64,000 nt of DNA from Pseudofulvibacter geojedonensis (GCF_042675745.1 NZ_JBHTJM010000011.1:143357-207356), one strand, 5' to 3'. Shown: positions 34,891 through 44,513, counted from the stretch's first letter. Notes: generated by a model from the letters alone, not told the origin. Made by a program: numbers and translations.

Positions 34891-35529
34891 ATGCTCTACT
34901 TTGTAAAAACACCAAAAATATTGAAACGGTTATTTGCCAACCTTACTTGGGATGTTTCTACAAACGAAAAAGAAATTTACCTTACTTTTGATGACGGTCC
35001 AACACCCGAAATTACCAAATGGGTACTAGATAGGTTAAGCGAATACAATGCAAAAGCTACTTTTTTTTGTATTGGTAAAAATGTAGCTAAACATCCAGAA
35101 ATAGCTCAAAACATTATAGCTCATGGCCATAGCATTGGTAACCACACTCAAAATCATACTAATTGTTGGAAAGTATCTAAAAGCACCTATCTTAACGATG
35201 TTGAAGAAGCACAAGAAATTATAAATTCCAAAGTCCTAAATCAGGAATCTATTAATCTTTTTAGACCTCCTTACGGTAAAATTACTTCTAAACGAGCTAA
35301 GCAACTACACAAAAGAGGTTATAAAATTATTATGTGGGATGTATTAAGTGCCGATTTTGACCAAAGAATTAACCCCGAAAAATGTTTACAAAACGTATTA
35401 AAAAATACTCAAAAAGGAAGTATAGTCGTTTTTCATGATAGTATAAAAGCTCAAAAAAACTTAACATATACCTTACCAAAGGTATTAGAACATTTTAGTA
35501 AAAAAGGGTATTCATTTAAGGCTATTTAA
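34891..35529 (+). CDS. Polysaccharide deacetylase (NodB domain)
   Basis: A 212-residue NodB-fold enzyme, family CE4. Motif 1 TFDDGPTPE carries the catalytic and metal Asp pair; motif 2 HSIGNHTQNH gives the zinc histidines; motif 3 RPPYGK and the later MWDVLSADFD and VVFHDS complete the set. There is no classical signal peptide. It removes acetyl groups from an N-acetylated glycan, perhaps peptidoglycan; the substrate is not known. Confidence 0.9.
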   Translation: MLYFVKTPKILKRLFANLTWDVSTNEKEIYLTFDDGPTPEITKWVLDRLSEYNAKATFFCIGKNVAKHPEIAQNIIAHGHSIGNHTQNHTNCWKVSKSTYLNDVEEAQEIINSKVLNQESINLFRPPYGKITSKRAKQLHKRGYKIIMWDVLSADFDQRINPEKCLQNVLKNTQKGSIVVFHDSIKAQKNLTYTLPKVLEHFSKKGYSFKAI

Positions 35530-35644
35530 GAAAAAACCTTTCAGAATTTGTGTTTTTTCATTAACTTTATATAAAGAATAATTTCTTTATTAGAGTTGAC
35601 TTTATCCCATAAAAATTGATTTTTATTAACTAACATAATTTGTT

Positions 35645-36238
35645 ATGAAAAAAACAATTCAATTTATTGGTCTATGTTCGCTTCTTATTATTTTTAGCTG
35701 TTCTTCTAATGATGATTCTGATTCATCAGCTCAAAATCAATTTACAGATAGTAGAGATGGTCAAACCTATCAGACCGTGAAAATTGGTAATCAGACATGG
35801 TTTGCAGAAAATTTAAATTATAACACCGAAGACAATTTTAGTACTTGCTATGATGATAATCAATCTAATTGCTTTACTTATGGAAGATTGTATCATGGAG
35901 ACACGGCTCAAACAATTTGCCCTCCTGGATGGCATTTACCTTCAACTAACGAGTGGCAAGAATTATTTGACTTTCTAGGTGGCATTAATGTTGCACATAA
36001 CTTTATTGCTCCTGGAGCTACTCAACAAGGAGAACTCATAAATTTTAACTTACTAGCTGGTGGTCAAAAGTTTATTGCTTTTCACGATTTAACTTTAACA
36101 GGTCACTACTGGACATCTACAGATGCTGGTTTACCAAACTCTTTTAAAAACATGACATATAAGGTTAATGAATCTGTTACACTTTCTGGAGGATCTTCTG
36201 CATCCATCATGAAAAGCTGTAGATGTGTAAAAGATTAA
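35645..36238 (+). CDS. FISUMP-domain lipoprotein
   Basis: A 197-residue lipoprotein: signal peptide with lipobox ending IFSCSS, a Ser/Asp-rich linker, then a Fibrobacter succinogenes major paralogous (FISUMP) domain. Diagnostic stretches are DGQTYQTVKIGNQTWFAENL, YGRLYHGD, and CPPGWHLPSTNEWQEL, with a final RCVKD. Such domains are surface proteins of unknown role. It converges with the next gene, with their ends overlapping by four bases. Confidence 0.88.
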   Translation: MKKTIQFIGLCSLLIIFSCSSNDDSDSSAQNQFTDSRDGQTYQTVKIGNQTWFAENLNYNTEDNFSTCYDDNQSNCFTYGRLYHGDTAQTICPPGWHLPSTNEWQELFDFLGGINVAHNFIAPGATQQGELINFNLLAGGQKFIAFHDLTLTGHYWTSTDAGLPNSFKNMTYKVNESVTLSGGSSASIMKSCRCVKD

Positions 36239-36531
36239 AGGTACTCTTGAATAATATCAATCAATGTAGATGCGTCTTGCTCACCAGATTGGCGCCATTT
36301 CATTTCTCCTCCTTTATAAATCATTAAAGTTGGTAAGCCTTTTACGCGTAATGCTTCGGCTAATTGTTGATTCTTGTCAACATCTATTTTAATTACCTTA
36401 GCTTTATCTCCTAAAGCAGCAGCTACATCTAATAAAACCGGATGCATGGCTGTAGCTTGTTCATTCCACTCTGCATAAAAATCTAACAGCACAGGAACAG
36501 GTACATTAATTAATTCCCCAAATTTAGACAT
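36235..36531 (-). CDS. Thioredoxin-fold protein lacking the redox cysteines
   Basis: A 98-residue thioredoxin fold without any CxxC. The site expected to read WCGPC is WNEQAT in LLDFYAEWNEQATAMHP, while the cis-Pro loop VKGLPTLMIYKGGE is intact. It therefore cannot act as a disulfide reductase. The family appears to be conserved in flavobacteria in this Cys-less form (from memory), so this is not a decaying gene. ATG 36531 (MSKFGELINV) fits better than 36540. Its role is unknown, perhaps a scaffold or chaperone. Confidence 0.8.
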   Translation of the reverse strand: MSKFGELINVPVPVLLDFYAEWNEQATAMHPVLLDVAAALGDKAKVIKIDVDKNQQLAEALRVKGLPTLMIYKGGEMKWRQSGEQDASTLIDIIQEYL

Positions 36532-36592
36532 AGGATACATTTTTATAAACCTCTAAAACAAGGCCTATTACAAAGTTAACATTTTTAAACAA

Positions 36593-37828
36593 CTAAGTCA
36601 ATACCGACTTTTTCTTGAGCTTAATAACTGTTATTTCTGGCCAAATACCTACTCTACCCGGAAAACCATGAAAACCAAAGCCTCTGTTAACATTAACATA
36701 TCTACCGTATTCTTCATACAAACCAGCCCACTGTTTGTAAACATAACTTGCTGGGCTCCATTTTAGAAAACCAGGGATTTCTATACCCATTTGCAAACCA
36801 TGAGTATGACCACTTAAGGTTAAGTGGTAATTAAAATCATCTTTCTTAACCTGATACTCCCAATGAGAAGGATCGTGACTCATTAATATTTTAAAGTCCT
36901 TTTTTTCAATAGCCTCAGAAGCTTTTTTTAAATCTCCAGCTTGGTTAAAACCTTTTCCCCAATTCTCTACTCCAATCAGTGCTAATCTTTGTCCGTCTTT
37001 TTCTATATAACGAGATTCGTTTAATAATAAATCAAAACCTATTTTGGGGTGAATAGCTTTTACCGCTGCAAAATTGGCCTTCTTATCTTTTTTAGTTTTA
37101 AATTTTACATAATCACCATAATCATGATTACCTAGTACAGAATATTTACCATAAGGGGCTTCCATTTCTGCAAACATCTCTAAATAATCATCCATTTCAC
37201 TGGCAAAATTATTGACAATATCTCCCGTAAATAAAATCATGTCTGATTGCTGCTCTTTAACTAAATCAACCGCATACTGAACCTTTTCTTTATCATTAAA
37301 GCTACCTGAATGAATATCGGTTATTTGAGTAAGAGTAAAACCATCAAAAGCTTCTGGTAAATCATCAAAAGCTAACTCATATTTCAGTACTTTATAATTA
37401 TACTTCCCTTTTATCATTCCATATAAAAAAGAAGCAAAAGGCAAGGCTGCAATACCTAAAGCAATTTGAGACACAAATTTTCTTCGACCAGGTATCGTTT
37501 TTATTTCTGCATCTGAAGTTATTCTGCTAATTTTTACAAAAAAACGAACAATATCTTCACCAAACATGGTTAATAGCAAAATAGCTTTGGGAATTAAAAA
37601 CAACAATACTATTCCAAAAGAATATTGTGAATATCTAGTTTGCCCTGTTGCTCTAGACGAATTTAGAAACATAAAAATGAACTGTGCGTAAGCCAATATG
37701 GCAACACCTATCCAAATATATTTTAATGCCTTGTTCTTAGTTACCGTTTTTAATGCTTGAAAAGCATACAGTTCTACTAAGAAAAAAACAACAGCCATTA
37801 TAGCTAAAACAAAGTAGAATCGAGACAT
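36593..37828 (-). CDS. Membrane-anchored metallophosphoesterase
   Basis: A 411-residue protein. About four membrane helices occupy residues 1-145. The calcineurin-type phosphoesterase domain follows with TQITDIHSGSF, LFTGDIVNN, VLGNHDYGDY, MSHDPSHW and LSGHTHGLQMG, giving all five metal-binding blocks. YkuE-like enzymes of this kind act on phosphoesters at the membrane (for example UDP-sugar lipids); the substrate here is unknown. Confidence 0.88.
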   Translation of the reverse strand: MSRFYFVLAIMAVVFFLVELYAFQALKTVTKNKALKYIWIGVAILAYAQFIFMFLNSSRATGQTRYSQYSFGIVLLFLIPKAILLLTMFGEDIVRFFVKISRITSDAEIKTIPGRRKFVSQIALGIAALPFASFLYGMIKGKYNYKVLKYELAFDDLPEAFDGFTLTQITDIHSGSFNDKEKVQYAVDLVKEQQSDMILFTGDIVNNFASEMDDYLEMFAEMEAPYGKYSVLGNHDYGDYVKFKTKKDKKANFAAVKAIHPKIGFDLLLNESRYIEKDGQRLALIGVENWGKGFNQAGDLKKASEAIEKKDFKILMSHDPSHWEYQVKKDDFNYHLTLSGHTHGLQMGIEIPGFLKWSPASYVYKQWAGLYEEYGRYVNVNRGFGFHGFPGRVGIWPEITVIKLKKKSVLT

Positions 37829-37961
37829 AAAAAAATAAATTTCATCAAAGATACAGAATTGAATACTAAGCTATAAATAACTGTTTTAAGATTAAGGATA
37901 ATTTAACTTCTAAACTATCAGTTCATTTTCCTATTTTTACTTTCTGATACAATATTTTATT

Positions 37962-40793
37962 ATGGCCACAGAAAAAAGACTGTTTTTATTAGATGCCTTT
38001 GCATTAATTTTTAGAGGATACTACGCTTTTATTAAAAACCCTAGAATTAACTCTAAAGGAATGGATGTTTCTGCCATAATGGGTTTCACCAATTCTTTAT
38101 TTGAAATTTTACGTAAAGACAAACCCGAATATTTAGCCGTTTGTTTTGATAAAGGAGGCAGTGATTTAAGAAACGATATGTTTCCTGAATACAAATCTAA
38201 TCGACAAGAAACCCCTGAAGCTATTAAAATTGCTGTACCCATTATTCAACAAATGTTAAAAGCAATGGACATTCCTATTATTGAAGTTGCCGGATATGAA
38301 GCAGATGATTTAATTGGAACCTTGGCAAAAAAAGCTGAAAAAGAAGGATTTAAAACGTATATGGTAACTCCAGATAAAGATTTTGCTCAATTGGTTTCTG
38401 AAAACATTTTCATGTATAGACCAGCTAGAATGGGCAACGGAATAGAGATTTGGGGAATTCCAGAAGTACAAGAAAAATTTGAAGTTGAAAAGCCAGAGCA
38501 AGTAATTGATTACTTAGGTATGATGGGAGATGCTGTAGATAACATACCTGGTCTGCCCGGTGTAGGAGATAAAACAGCTAAAAAATTCTTAAAGGCTTAC
38601 GGCTCTATGGAAGGTTTATTAGCTAACACAGCAGACCTAAAAGGAAAAATGAAAGAAAAAGTAGAAGCGAATGCTGAACTAGGTCTTTTGTCTAAAAAAC
38701 TAGCTACTATATTGTTGGATTGCCCTATTGATTTTGAGGCAGAAAAATTCTATGTTTCTAAACCCAATGCTGAAGAAGTCACAGAATTATTTAAAGAATT
38801 AGAATTTAGACGACTTCAAACCACTTTCGAAACCATTTACGGGCTTTCTAGTACTCAACCAGCTGTACCAGTAGCAAAAAAAACTAGTAAACCAGCAACC
38901 AAAAATAAAGAAGAAGGTCAGTTTTCTCTCTTTGGTGGAGATATTAATACTACAGATACTAAAAACACTATAGTAACAGGTTACAAGACTGCAGAGAACA
39001 CTCCTCATTTTTATCAATTTATAGGAACTCCTTTTGCAAGAAAACTGTTTTTAGAAAAGTTATTACAGCAAAACTCTGTTTGCTTTGATACTGAAACTAC
39101 TAGTTTAAATACCTTTGAAGCAGAATTGGTTGGAATTGCTTTTTCTTGGGAAGCTCATAAGGGTTATTACATTCCGTTTCCTGAAGATCAAAATGAAGCT
39201 CAAAATATAATAGAAGAACTACGTCCGTTTTTTGAAGACGAGCGTATCGAAAAGATTGCTCATAATATTAAATATGACAACAAAGTCTTAAACAACTATA
39301 ATATTAGAGTAAAAGGCCCTATGTTCGACACCATGTTAGCTCATTATTTAATTAATCCAGATATGAGACATAACATGGATGTTTTAGCCGAAACATATTT
39401 AAACTATCAACCCATATCTATTGAGAGCTTAATTGGTAAAAAAGGAAAAAATCAAAAATCATTTAGGTCCGTCGAGTTAAGTCAACAAACCGAGTATGCT
39501 GTAGAAGATGCCGATGTTACTTTTCAATTAAAGCAATTATTCGAACAACAGTTAGTAGAAACCGACACTAAAAAATTATTTGATGAAATAGAAATGCCTT
39601 TAGTTCCTGTACTTACTGCAATGGAATTAGAAGGAATAAATATAAATATCGAATTTTTAAATGAGTTATCTAATAACTTAACTACTGACATTAAACATTT
39701 AGAAAAAAACATTTTTAACCAAGCAGGAAAGGAATTCAATTTAGCTTCTCCTAGACAATTAGGAGTCGTTTTATTTGAAGACTTAAAACTTGTTGACAAG
39801 CCTAAGAAAACTAAAACAGGTCAGTACTCTACTTCAGAAGAGGTTTTAAGCAAACTAAATGAACATAAAATCATTCAAGACGTATTGAATTGGAGAGGGC
39901 TAATTAAATTACAAAACACCTATGTAGATGCCCTACCAAATCAAGTTAACCAAGATACCAAACGAATTCATACCGATTACCACCAAGCAGTTGCTGCTAC
40001 CGGAAGGTTAAGCTCTAACAACCCTAATTTACAAAACATACCTATTCGTACTGAACGTGGCAGACAAGTACGTAAAGCTTTTGTGCCTAAAGACGAGAAT
40101 CATATTTTATTAGCTGCAGATTATTCACAAATAGAATTAAGGATTATTGCTGCTTTAAGTAAAGATCAGAACATGATCGATAGTTTTGTTAACAAAGAAG
40201 ACATTCATACCGCCACAGCAGCTAAAGTTTTTGGGGTAAGTCAAGCAGAGGTTACTCGTGAACAACGTGGTAACGCTAAAGCCGTAAACTTTGGTATTAT
40301 ATATGGTCAGGGAGCATTTACATTAGCACAGCAACAAGGTATTTCTAGAAAAGAAGCCAAAGAGTTAATAGACAATTATTACAAAACCTACCCAGACTTG
40401 AAAGCTTACATGGCTAATCAAGTAGATTTTGCTAGAGATAATGGATACGTAGAAACCATTTCTCAAAGACGTAGGTATTTAAAAAACATCAACTCACAAA
40501 ATGCAATAGTAAGAGCTGGCGATGAACGAAATGCTGTAAATGCACCTATACAAGGTAGCGCTGCAGATATTATAAAATTGGCTATGATTAACATTCATGC
40601 CATTCTTGAAAAAGAAAACTATCAATCTAAAATGCTATTACAAGTTCATGATGAATTGGTTTTTGATGTTCTAAAAGAGGAAGAAACTCAATTAAGAAAA
40701 ATGGTAAAAGAAGAAATGGAAAATGCTTTTAAAATGACTGTTCCGTTAGACGTTGAAGTGGGTGTTGGACAAAACTGGCTAGAAGCGCATTAA
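37962..40793 (+). CDS. polA: DNA polymerase I
   Basis: A 943-residue three-domain polymerase. The 5' nuclease (1-290) shows LLDAFALIFRGYYA, YEADDLIGTLA and GDAVDNIPGLPGVGDKTA. The 3'-5' exonuclease (about 340-520) keeps the DxE pair in CFDTETTS and YxxxD in YAVEDADVT, so proofreading is intact. The polymerase domain has motif A AADYSQIELR, motif B RGNAKAVNFGIIYG and motif C LQVHDELVF. It replaces RNA primers and fills repair gaps. A terminator follows. Confidence 0.96.
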   Translation: MATEKRLFLLDAFALIFRGYYAFIKNPRINSKGMDVSAIMGFTNSLFEILRKDKPEYLAVCFDKGGSDLRNDMFPEYKSNRQETPEAIKIAVPIIQQMLKAMDIPIIEVAGYEADDLIGTLAKKAEKEGFKTYMVTPDKDFAQLVSENIFMYRPARMGNGIEIWGIPEVQEKFEVEKPEQVIDYLGMMGDAVDNIPGLPGVGDKTAKKFLKAYGSMEGLLANTADLKGKMKEKVEANAELGLLSKKLATILLDCPIDFEAEKFYVSKPNAEEVTELFKELEFRRLQTTFETIYGLSSTQPAVPVAKKTSKPATKNKEEGQFSLFGGDINTTDTKNTIVTGYKTAENTPHFYQFIGTPFARKLFLEKLLQQNSVCFDTETTSLNTFEAELVGIAFSWEAHKGYYIPFPEDQNEAQNIIEELRPFFEDERIEKIAHNIKYDNKVLNNYNIRVKGPMFDTMLAHYLINPDMRHNMDVLAETYLNYQPISIESLIGKKGKNQKSFRSVELSQQTEYAVEDADVTFQLKQLFEQQLVETDTKKLFDEIEMPLVPVLTAMELEGININIEFLNELSNNLTTDIKHLEKNIFNQAGKEFNLASPRQLGVVLFEDLKLVDKPKKTKTGQYSTSEEVLSKLNEHKIIQDVLNWRGLIKLQNTYVDALPNQVNQDTKRIHTDYHQAVAATGRLSSNNPNLQNIPIRTERGRQVRKAFVPKDENHILLAADYSQIELRIIAALSKDQNMIDSFVNKEDIHTATAAKVFGVSQAEVTREQRGNAKAVNFGIIYGQGAFTLAQQQGISRKEAKELIDNYYKTYPDLKAYMANQVDFARDNGYVETISQRRRYLKNINSQNAIVRAGDERNAVNAPIQGSAADIIKLAMINIHAILEKENYQSKMLLQVHDELVFDVLKEEETQLRKMVKEEMENAFKMTVPLDVEVGVGQNWLEAH

Positions 40794-40814
40794 TTTAAAA
40801 AATACACTAAAACC

Positions 40815-40843
40815 AAAAGCCTTTCTGTTATGGAAAGGCTTTT
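40815..40843. terminator. Intrinsic terminator between polA and the lipoprotein gene
   Basis: The stem AAAAGCCTTTC / GGAAAGGCTTTT lies between converging genes and can serve both. Confidence 0.85.
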
Positions 40844-40865
40844 ACTATGTTATCCGTCAAAAAAA

Positions 40866-41357
40866 CTATTGTTTTGTATACACCTTAGTAAGATCTTCTT
40901 CTACAAGATTTCCATTATTTAGTACAATAACCTCATTAGGAATCATAATTGTTAACTTATTTCCTGAGATTACTCCATTATGTATTGTTATATCATAATT
41001 CATTGAAACTTCACTTCCATTTTTACTCCAGTTAAAACCATCAATTAAGGTTGTTCCAATTTCTGAACATGTAATTGATTGACCTGTAGCAGCAATCTGG
41101 GTAGAATAGCTTAAAGTTCCCGATTCATTCTCATTAAAAACTAACGTCCTATCAGTTAAACAATCAAGTTCCAACATCAAATCTCTATTTGAGATTCCAT
41201 CATTATTATAATCATATGCGTTTTCTGACTTATACTCTGTTAACTTCCATGTCCCTTCTATAGATACATTCTCAGTACCACTATTATCACTACTATCATC
41301 ACTAGAACAAGAAAAAAGCAGCCCCACCACTACTAAAGATAAAAATTTTAATTTCAT
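40866..41357 (-). CDS. Lipocalin-like lipoprotein
   Basis: A 163-residue lipoprotein: lipobox LFSCSS, a Ser/Asp-rich linker, then a lipocalin-like domain beginning IEGTWKLTEYKSEN. Two cysteines in CLTD and ITCSE may form a disulfide. These small beta barrels are common, highly expressed lipoproteins in flavobacteria, with unknown ligands. The upstream leader is AT-rich and has no clear promoter box. Confidence 0.8.
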   Translation of the reverse strand: MKLKFLSLVVVGLLFSCSSDDSSDNSGTENVSIEGTWKLTEYKSENAYDYNNDGISNRDLMLELDCLTDRTLVFNENESGTLSYSTQIAATGQSITCSEIGTTLIDGFNWSKNGSEVSMNYDITIHNGVISGNKLTIMIPNEVIVLNNGNLVEEDLTKVYTKQ

Positions 41358-41480
41358 TTTATATATTTTAAAAAATTAGAATGCTAATCTAATCATTCAG
41401 AAACAGACTACAAAGTATCGAAATCGTTTTAACAACTCTAACCCACTACAATCCTGCATTTTAAAATAAAACCAGTAGGG

Positions 41481-41511
41481 TTTGTATATTGAATTAATAG
41501 TTGTACTTTTG
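41481..41511 (+). promoter_or_regulatory. Promoter of the rplM operon
   Basis: TTTG at 41481-41484, a 19-base spacer, then TACTTTTG at 41504-41511, an ideal -33/-7 promoter. The leader to the rplM start is about 40 bases. Confidence 0.8.
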
Positions 41512-41559
41512 CAAACTCTTTCGAGAGTAAGGAATGTTTAATTATTAAAAAGAATTAGT

Positions 41560-42015
41560 GTGGACACATTAAGCTACAAAACTATTTCAGCTAACAAAAA
41601 CACTGTAGACAAGCAGTGGGTTTTAGTTGACGCTGAAGGTCAGACATTAGGTCGTATGTCTTCTATAGTTGCAAAACTAATTAGAGGAAAATACAAGCCT
41701 AGTTACACACCACATGTTGATTGTGGAGATAACGTAATTGTTATCAATGCAGACAAAATCAACTTAACTGGAAACAAATGGAATGACAAAACTTACGTAC
41801 GTCATACAGGTTACCCAGGTGGTCAAAGAACTTTATCTGCTACTGAATTATTCGATAAGGATCCTATTCGTTTAGTAGAGAAGTCAGTAAAAGGAATGTT
41901 ACCTAAAAACAAATTAGGTAGTGCATTATTCCGTAATTTAAAAGTATATGCTGGAGCAGAGCACGGTCAAGAAGCTCAAAAGCCAACAGCAATTAACCTA
42001 AACGATTATCTATAA
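41560..42015 (+). CDS. rplM: 50S ribosomal protein L13
   Basis: A 151-residue L13, a structural protein of the large subunit. Typical stretches are WVLVDAEGQTLGRMSSIVA, YVRHTGYPGGQ and the VKGMLPKNKLGSALFRNLKVY end region. The start codon is GTG. Its TAA overlaps the ATG of rpsI (TAATG), so the two are translationally coupled as in most bacteria. Confidence 0.97.
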   Translation: MDTLSYKTISANKNTVDKQWVLVDAEGQTLGRMSSIVAKLIRGKYKPSYTPHVDCGDNVIVINADKINLTGNKWNDKTYVRHTGYPGGQRTLSATELFDKDPIRLVEKSVKGMLPKNKLGSALFRNLKVYAGAEHGQEAQKPTAINLNDYL

Positions 42016-42401
42016 TGGAAGTTATACACAAGATCGGAAGAAGAAAAACGGCTGTTGCTCGTGTATATGTTTCACAAGGAAGTGGAAACATTACAATCAA
42101 CAAAAAAGAATTAAATAACTATTTCCCAACAGCTACTTTACAGTATAAAGTAAAGCAGCCTTTAATGTTAACTGAAAACTTAGAAAACTTCGACGTTAAA
42201 GTTAATGTTTATGGTGGTGGAATTACTGGTCAAGCAGAAGCTGTTCGTTTAGCTATCTCTCGTGTTATGTGCGAGGTGAACGAAGAGAACAGAGGTATCT
42301 TAAAGCCAGAAGGTTTATTAACTAGAGATCCAAGAATGGTAGAGCGTAAGAAATTCGGTCAGAAGAAAGCTCGTAAGAAATTCCAATTCTCGAAACGTTA
42401 A
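42015..42401 (+). CDS. rpsI: 30S ribosomal protein S9
   Basis: A 128-residue S9 with the opening IGRRKTAVARVYV, the GGGITGQAEAVRLAISR loop and the conserved basic tail ending KKARKKFQFSKR that reaches the ribosomal P site. It starts on the last base of the rplM stop. The next gene, rpsB, follows after a 153-base leader with two small hairpins. Confidence 0.97.
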   Translation: MEVIHKIGRRKTAVARVYVSQGSGNITINKKELNNYFPTATLQYKVKQPLMLTENLENFDVKVNVYGGGITGQAEAVRLAISRVMCEVNEENRGILKPEGLLTRDPRMVERKKFGQKKARKKFQFSKR

Positions 42402-42554
42402 TATTTCGTACTGGATTTATTCAGTATTATCAAAAATTAAAACAATTGTTGTCGTTGCCTTGCTCAAAACAAGGGTTAGTTTAGCATCTAAATAGCTAAG
42501 ACGTAAAAACTACTTAACTATTGCTAATTCAACGGAACGTAAACTATTACAAAA
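42402..42554 (+). promoter_or_regulatory. rpsB leader with two hairpins
   Basis: The 153-base leader holds a stem CCTTG / CAAGG (42458-42462 and 42470-42474) and a second TTAGC / GCTAA (around 42481-42499). Many bacteria autoregulate rpsB-tsf through the leader; here structure is visible but its role is inference. Confidence 0.35.
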
Positions 42555-43340
42555 ATGGCAAATAACATAGAAGTAAAAGAATTACTAGAGGCAGGTGTAC
42601 ATTTCGGACACATGACTCGTAAGTGGGATCCAAACATGGCACCATACATCTATATGGAGCGTAACGGAATTCACATTATCAACTTATACAAAACTGCTGC
42701 AAAAATTGAAGAAGCTAATTCTGCTTTAAAGAAAATTGCAGCTTCTGGTAGAAAAATTTTATTCGTTGCTACTAAAAAGCAAGCTAAAGACATCGTTGCT
42801 GAAAAAGCAGGTGCAGCAAACATGCCTTACATTACAGAAAGATGGCCAGGTGGTATGTTAACTAACTTTGTTACTATTCGTAAAGCTGTTAAGAAAATGG
42901 CTTCTATCGATAGAATGAAGAAAGACGGTACTTTTAACACTTTATCTAAAAAAGAGCGTTTACAAGTAGATCGTTTAAGAGCTAAATTAGAAAAAAACTT
43001 AGGTTCTATTTCTGATATGACTCGTTTACCTGGAGCATTATTTGTTGTAGATATCAAGAGAGAACACATCGCTATTAAAGAAGCACAAAAATTAAACATT
43101 CCTATTTTCGCAATGGTAGATACTAACTCTGACCCACGTCAGGTTGATTATGTTATACCAGCTAATGACGATGCTTCTAAATCTATAGACAAAGTATTAA
43201 GCTCTGTAACTGCTGCAATCTCTGAAGGTTTATCTGACAGAAAAGCTGAAAGAGATGCTAAAAAATCTGAAGATGCTGCTGCAAAAGAAGCTCCTAAAGC
43301 TGCTGAAGCAACAACTGAAACAACTACAGAAGAAAAATAA
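42555..43340 (+). CDS. rpsB: 30S ribosomal protein S2
   Basis: A 261-residue S2 with LLEAGVHFGHMTRKWDPNM, ERWPGGMLTNF and the DTNSDPRQVDYVIPANDDA signature. The C-terminal 30 residues are an Ala/Glu/Thr-rich tail longer than the E. coli protein. It is followed by tsf after 88 bases that contain a 15-bp perfect stem. Confidence 0.97.
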   Translation: MANNIEVKELLEAGVHFGHMTRKWDPNMAPYIYMERNGIHIINLYKTAAKIEEANSALKKIAASGRKILFVATKKQAKDIVAEKAGAANMPYITERWPGGMLTNFVTIRKAVKKMASIDRMKKDGTFNTLSKKERLQVDRLRAKLEKNLGSISDMTRLPGALFVVDIKREHIAIKEAQKLNIPIFAMVDTNSDPRQVDYVIPANDDASKSIDKVLSSVTAAISEGLSDRKAERDAKKSEDAAAKEAPKAAEATTETTTEEK

Positions 43341-43355
43341 TAAACAATTTTTTTA

Positions 43356-43408
43356 TAAAGTAGTTTAGTTTAGTTGTGAATTTATTTACACTGAACTAAA
43401 CTACTTTA
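43356..43408 (+). promoter_or_regulatory. 15-bp perfect hairpin between rpsB and tsf
   Basis: TAAAGTAGTTTAGTT (43356-43370) pairs perfectly with AACTAAACTACTTTA (43394-43408), with a 23-base loop. There is no following T-run, so it is not a standard terminator; it may be an attenuator, an RNase site or an mRNA stabiliser. Confidence 0.5.
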
Positions 43409-43428
43409 AACATTTAAAACAACATACA

Positions 43429-44394
43429 ATGAAAATTACTGCTGCTGAAGTAAATAAGCTAAGAAAGGCTACTGGAGCCGGAATGATGGATTGTAAAAAG
43501 GCCTTGGTAGAAGCTGAAGGAGATTTCGATAAAGCTATCGAGGTATTACGTAAAAAAGGTCAGAAAGTAGCTGCTAAGAGAGCAGATAGAGATTCTTCTG
43601 AAGGGGCAGCTATCGCTGTAGTAAACGAAGATTCTACTGCTGGTGTAGTAATCTCTTTAAACTGTGAAACTGATTTCGTTGCTAAAAATGGTGATTTCGT
43701 AAACTTAGCTAAAGACTTAGCTAACTTGGCATTGAACTTCGATACAAAAGAAGAATTTTTAGCTGCAGATTACAACGGAACAACTGTTGCAGATAAATTA
43801 GTTGAGCAAACTGGTGTTATTGGAGAGAAAATAGAAATTGGTGGATTTAAAAAATTAAACGCTCCATTTGTAGGTTCTTATATCCACGCTGGAAATAAAA
43901 TTGCTTCTTTAGTTGGTTTATCTAACAAAGTAAATGAAGCTGAGGTTTTAGGTAAAGACATCGCTATGCAAGCTGCTGCAATGGGAGCTGTTTCTTTAAC
44001 CTATAAAGATTTAGACCCTGCATTTGTTGCTTCTGAAACTGAAGCTAGAATTGCAGCTATTGAAAAAGACAACATCGAATTAGGTAGATTAGGAAAAACT
44101 TTAAAGAACGTTCCTCAATATGTATCTATGGCTCAAATTACCGATGCTGTTTTAGCTAAAGCTGAAGAAGAAGCTAAAGCTGAATTAAAAGCAGAAGGTA
44201 AGCCAGAACAGATCTGGGATAAGATTTTACCAGGTAAAATTGAGCGTTTTATTTCTGATAACACTACTTTAGATAAAGAACAGTGTTTATTAGATCAGGA
44301 GTTCATTAAAGACCCTAAAAAATCTGTTGCAGATTATGTAAACTCTTACGGAGAAGTAGAAGTTACTGCTTTTGAAAGAGTTTCTTTAGCATAA
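43429..44394 (+). CDS. tsf: Elongation factor Ts
   Basis: A 321-residue EF-Ts, the nucleotide exchange factor of EF-Tu. The N-terminal UBA-like domain has TGAGMMDCKKALVEAEGDFDKAI; the core has ISLNCETDFVAKNGDFV. An internal extension around residues 200-260 makes it longer than the E. coli factor, which is usual in Bacteroidetes. A strong terminator follows. Confidence 0.96.
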   Translation: MKITAAEVNKLRKATGAGMMDCKKALVEAEGDFDKAIEVLRKKGQKVAAKRADRDSSEGAAIAVVNEDSTAGVVISLNCETDFVAKNGDFVNLAKDLANLALNFDTKEEFLAADYNGTTVADKLVEQTGVIGEKIEIGGFKKLNAPFVGSYIHAGNKIASLVGLSNKVNEAEVLGKDIAMQAAAMGAVSLTYKDLDPAFVASETEARIAAIEKDNIELGRLGKTLKNVPQYVSMAQITDAVLAKAEEEAKAELKAEGKPEQIWDKILPGKIERFISDNTTLDKEQCLLDQEFIKDPKKSVADYVNSYGEVEVTAFERVSLA

Positions 44395-44417
44395 TTGTTT
44401 TAAACAAGATTATATTT

Positions 44418-44450
44418 TATAAAGCTTCCATTTTTTTGGAAGCTTTTTTT
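44418..44450 (+). terminator. Intrinsic terminator of rpsB-tsf
   Basis: The stem AAAGCTTCCA / TGGAAGCTTT is followed by a T-run. Confidence 0.88.
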
Positions 44451-44461
44451 ATTCTCTAGTG

Positions 44462-44491
44462 TTGACATAAAGAATTACAAACGTATATTTG
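44462..44491 (+). promoter_or_regulatory. Promoter of pyrH-frr
   Basis: TTG at 44462-44464, 19 bases, then TATATTTG at 44484-44491; the ATG of pyrH is 23 bases downstream. Confidence 0.85.
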
Positions 44492-44513
44492 CACCATTAT
44501 ATAAAACAACACC

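Noticed and set aside
36235..36531. Thioredoxin-like gene as a pseudogene
   Set aside because: Only the CxxC is missing; the frame, cis-proline loop and length are intact, so it is more likely a Cys-less subfamily.
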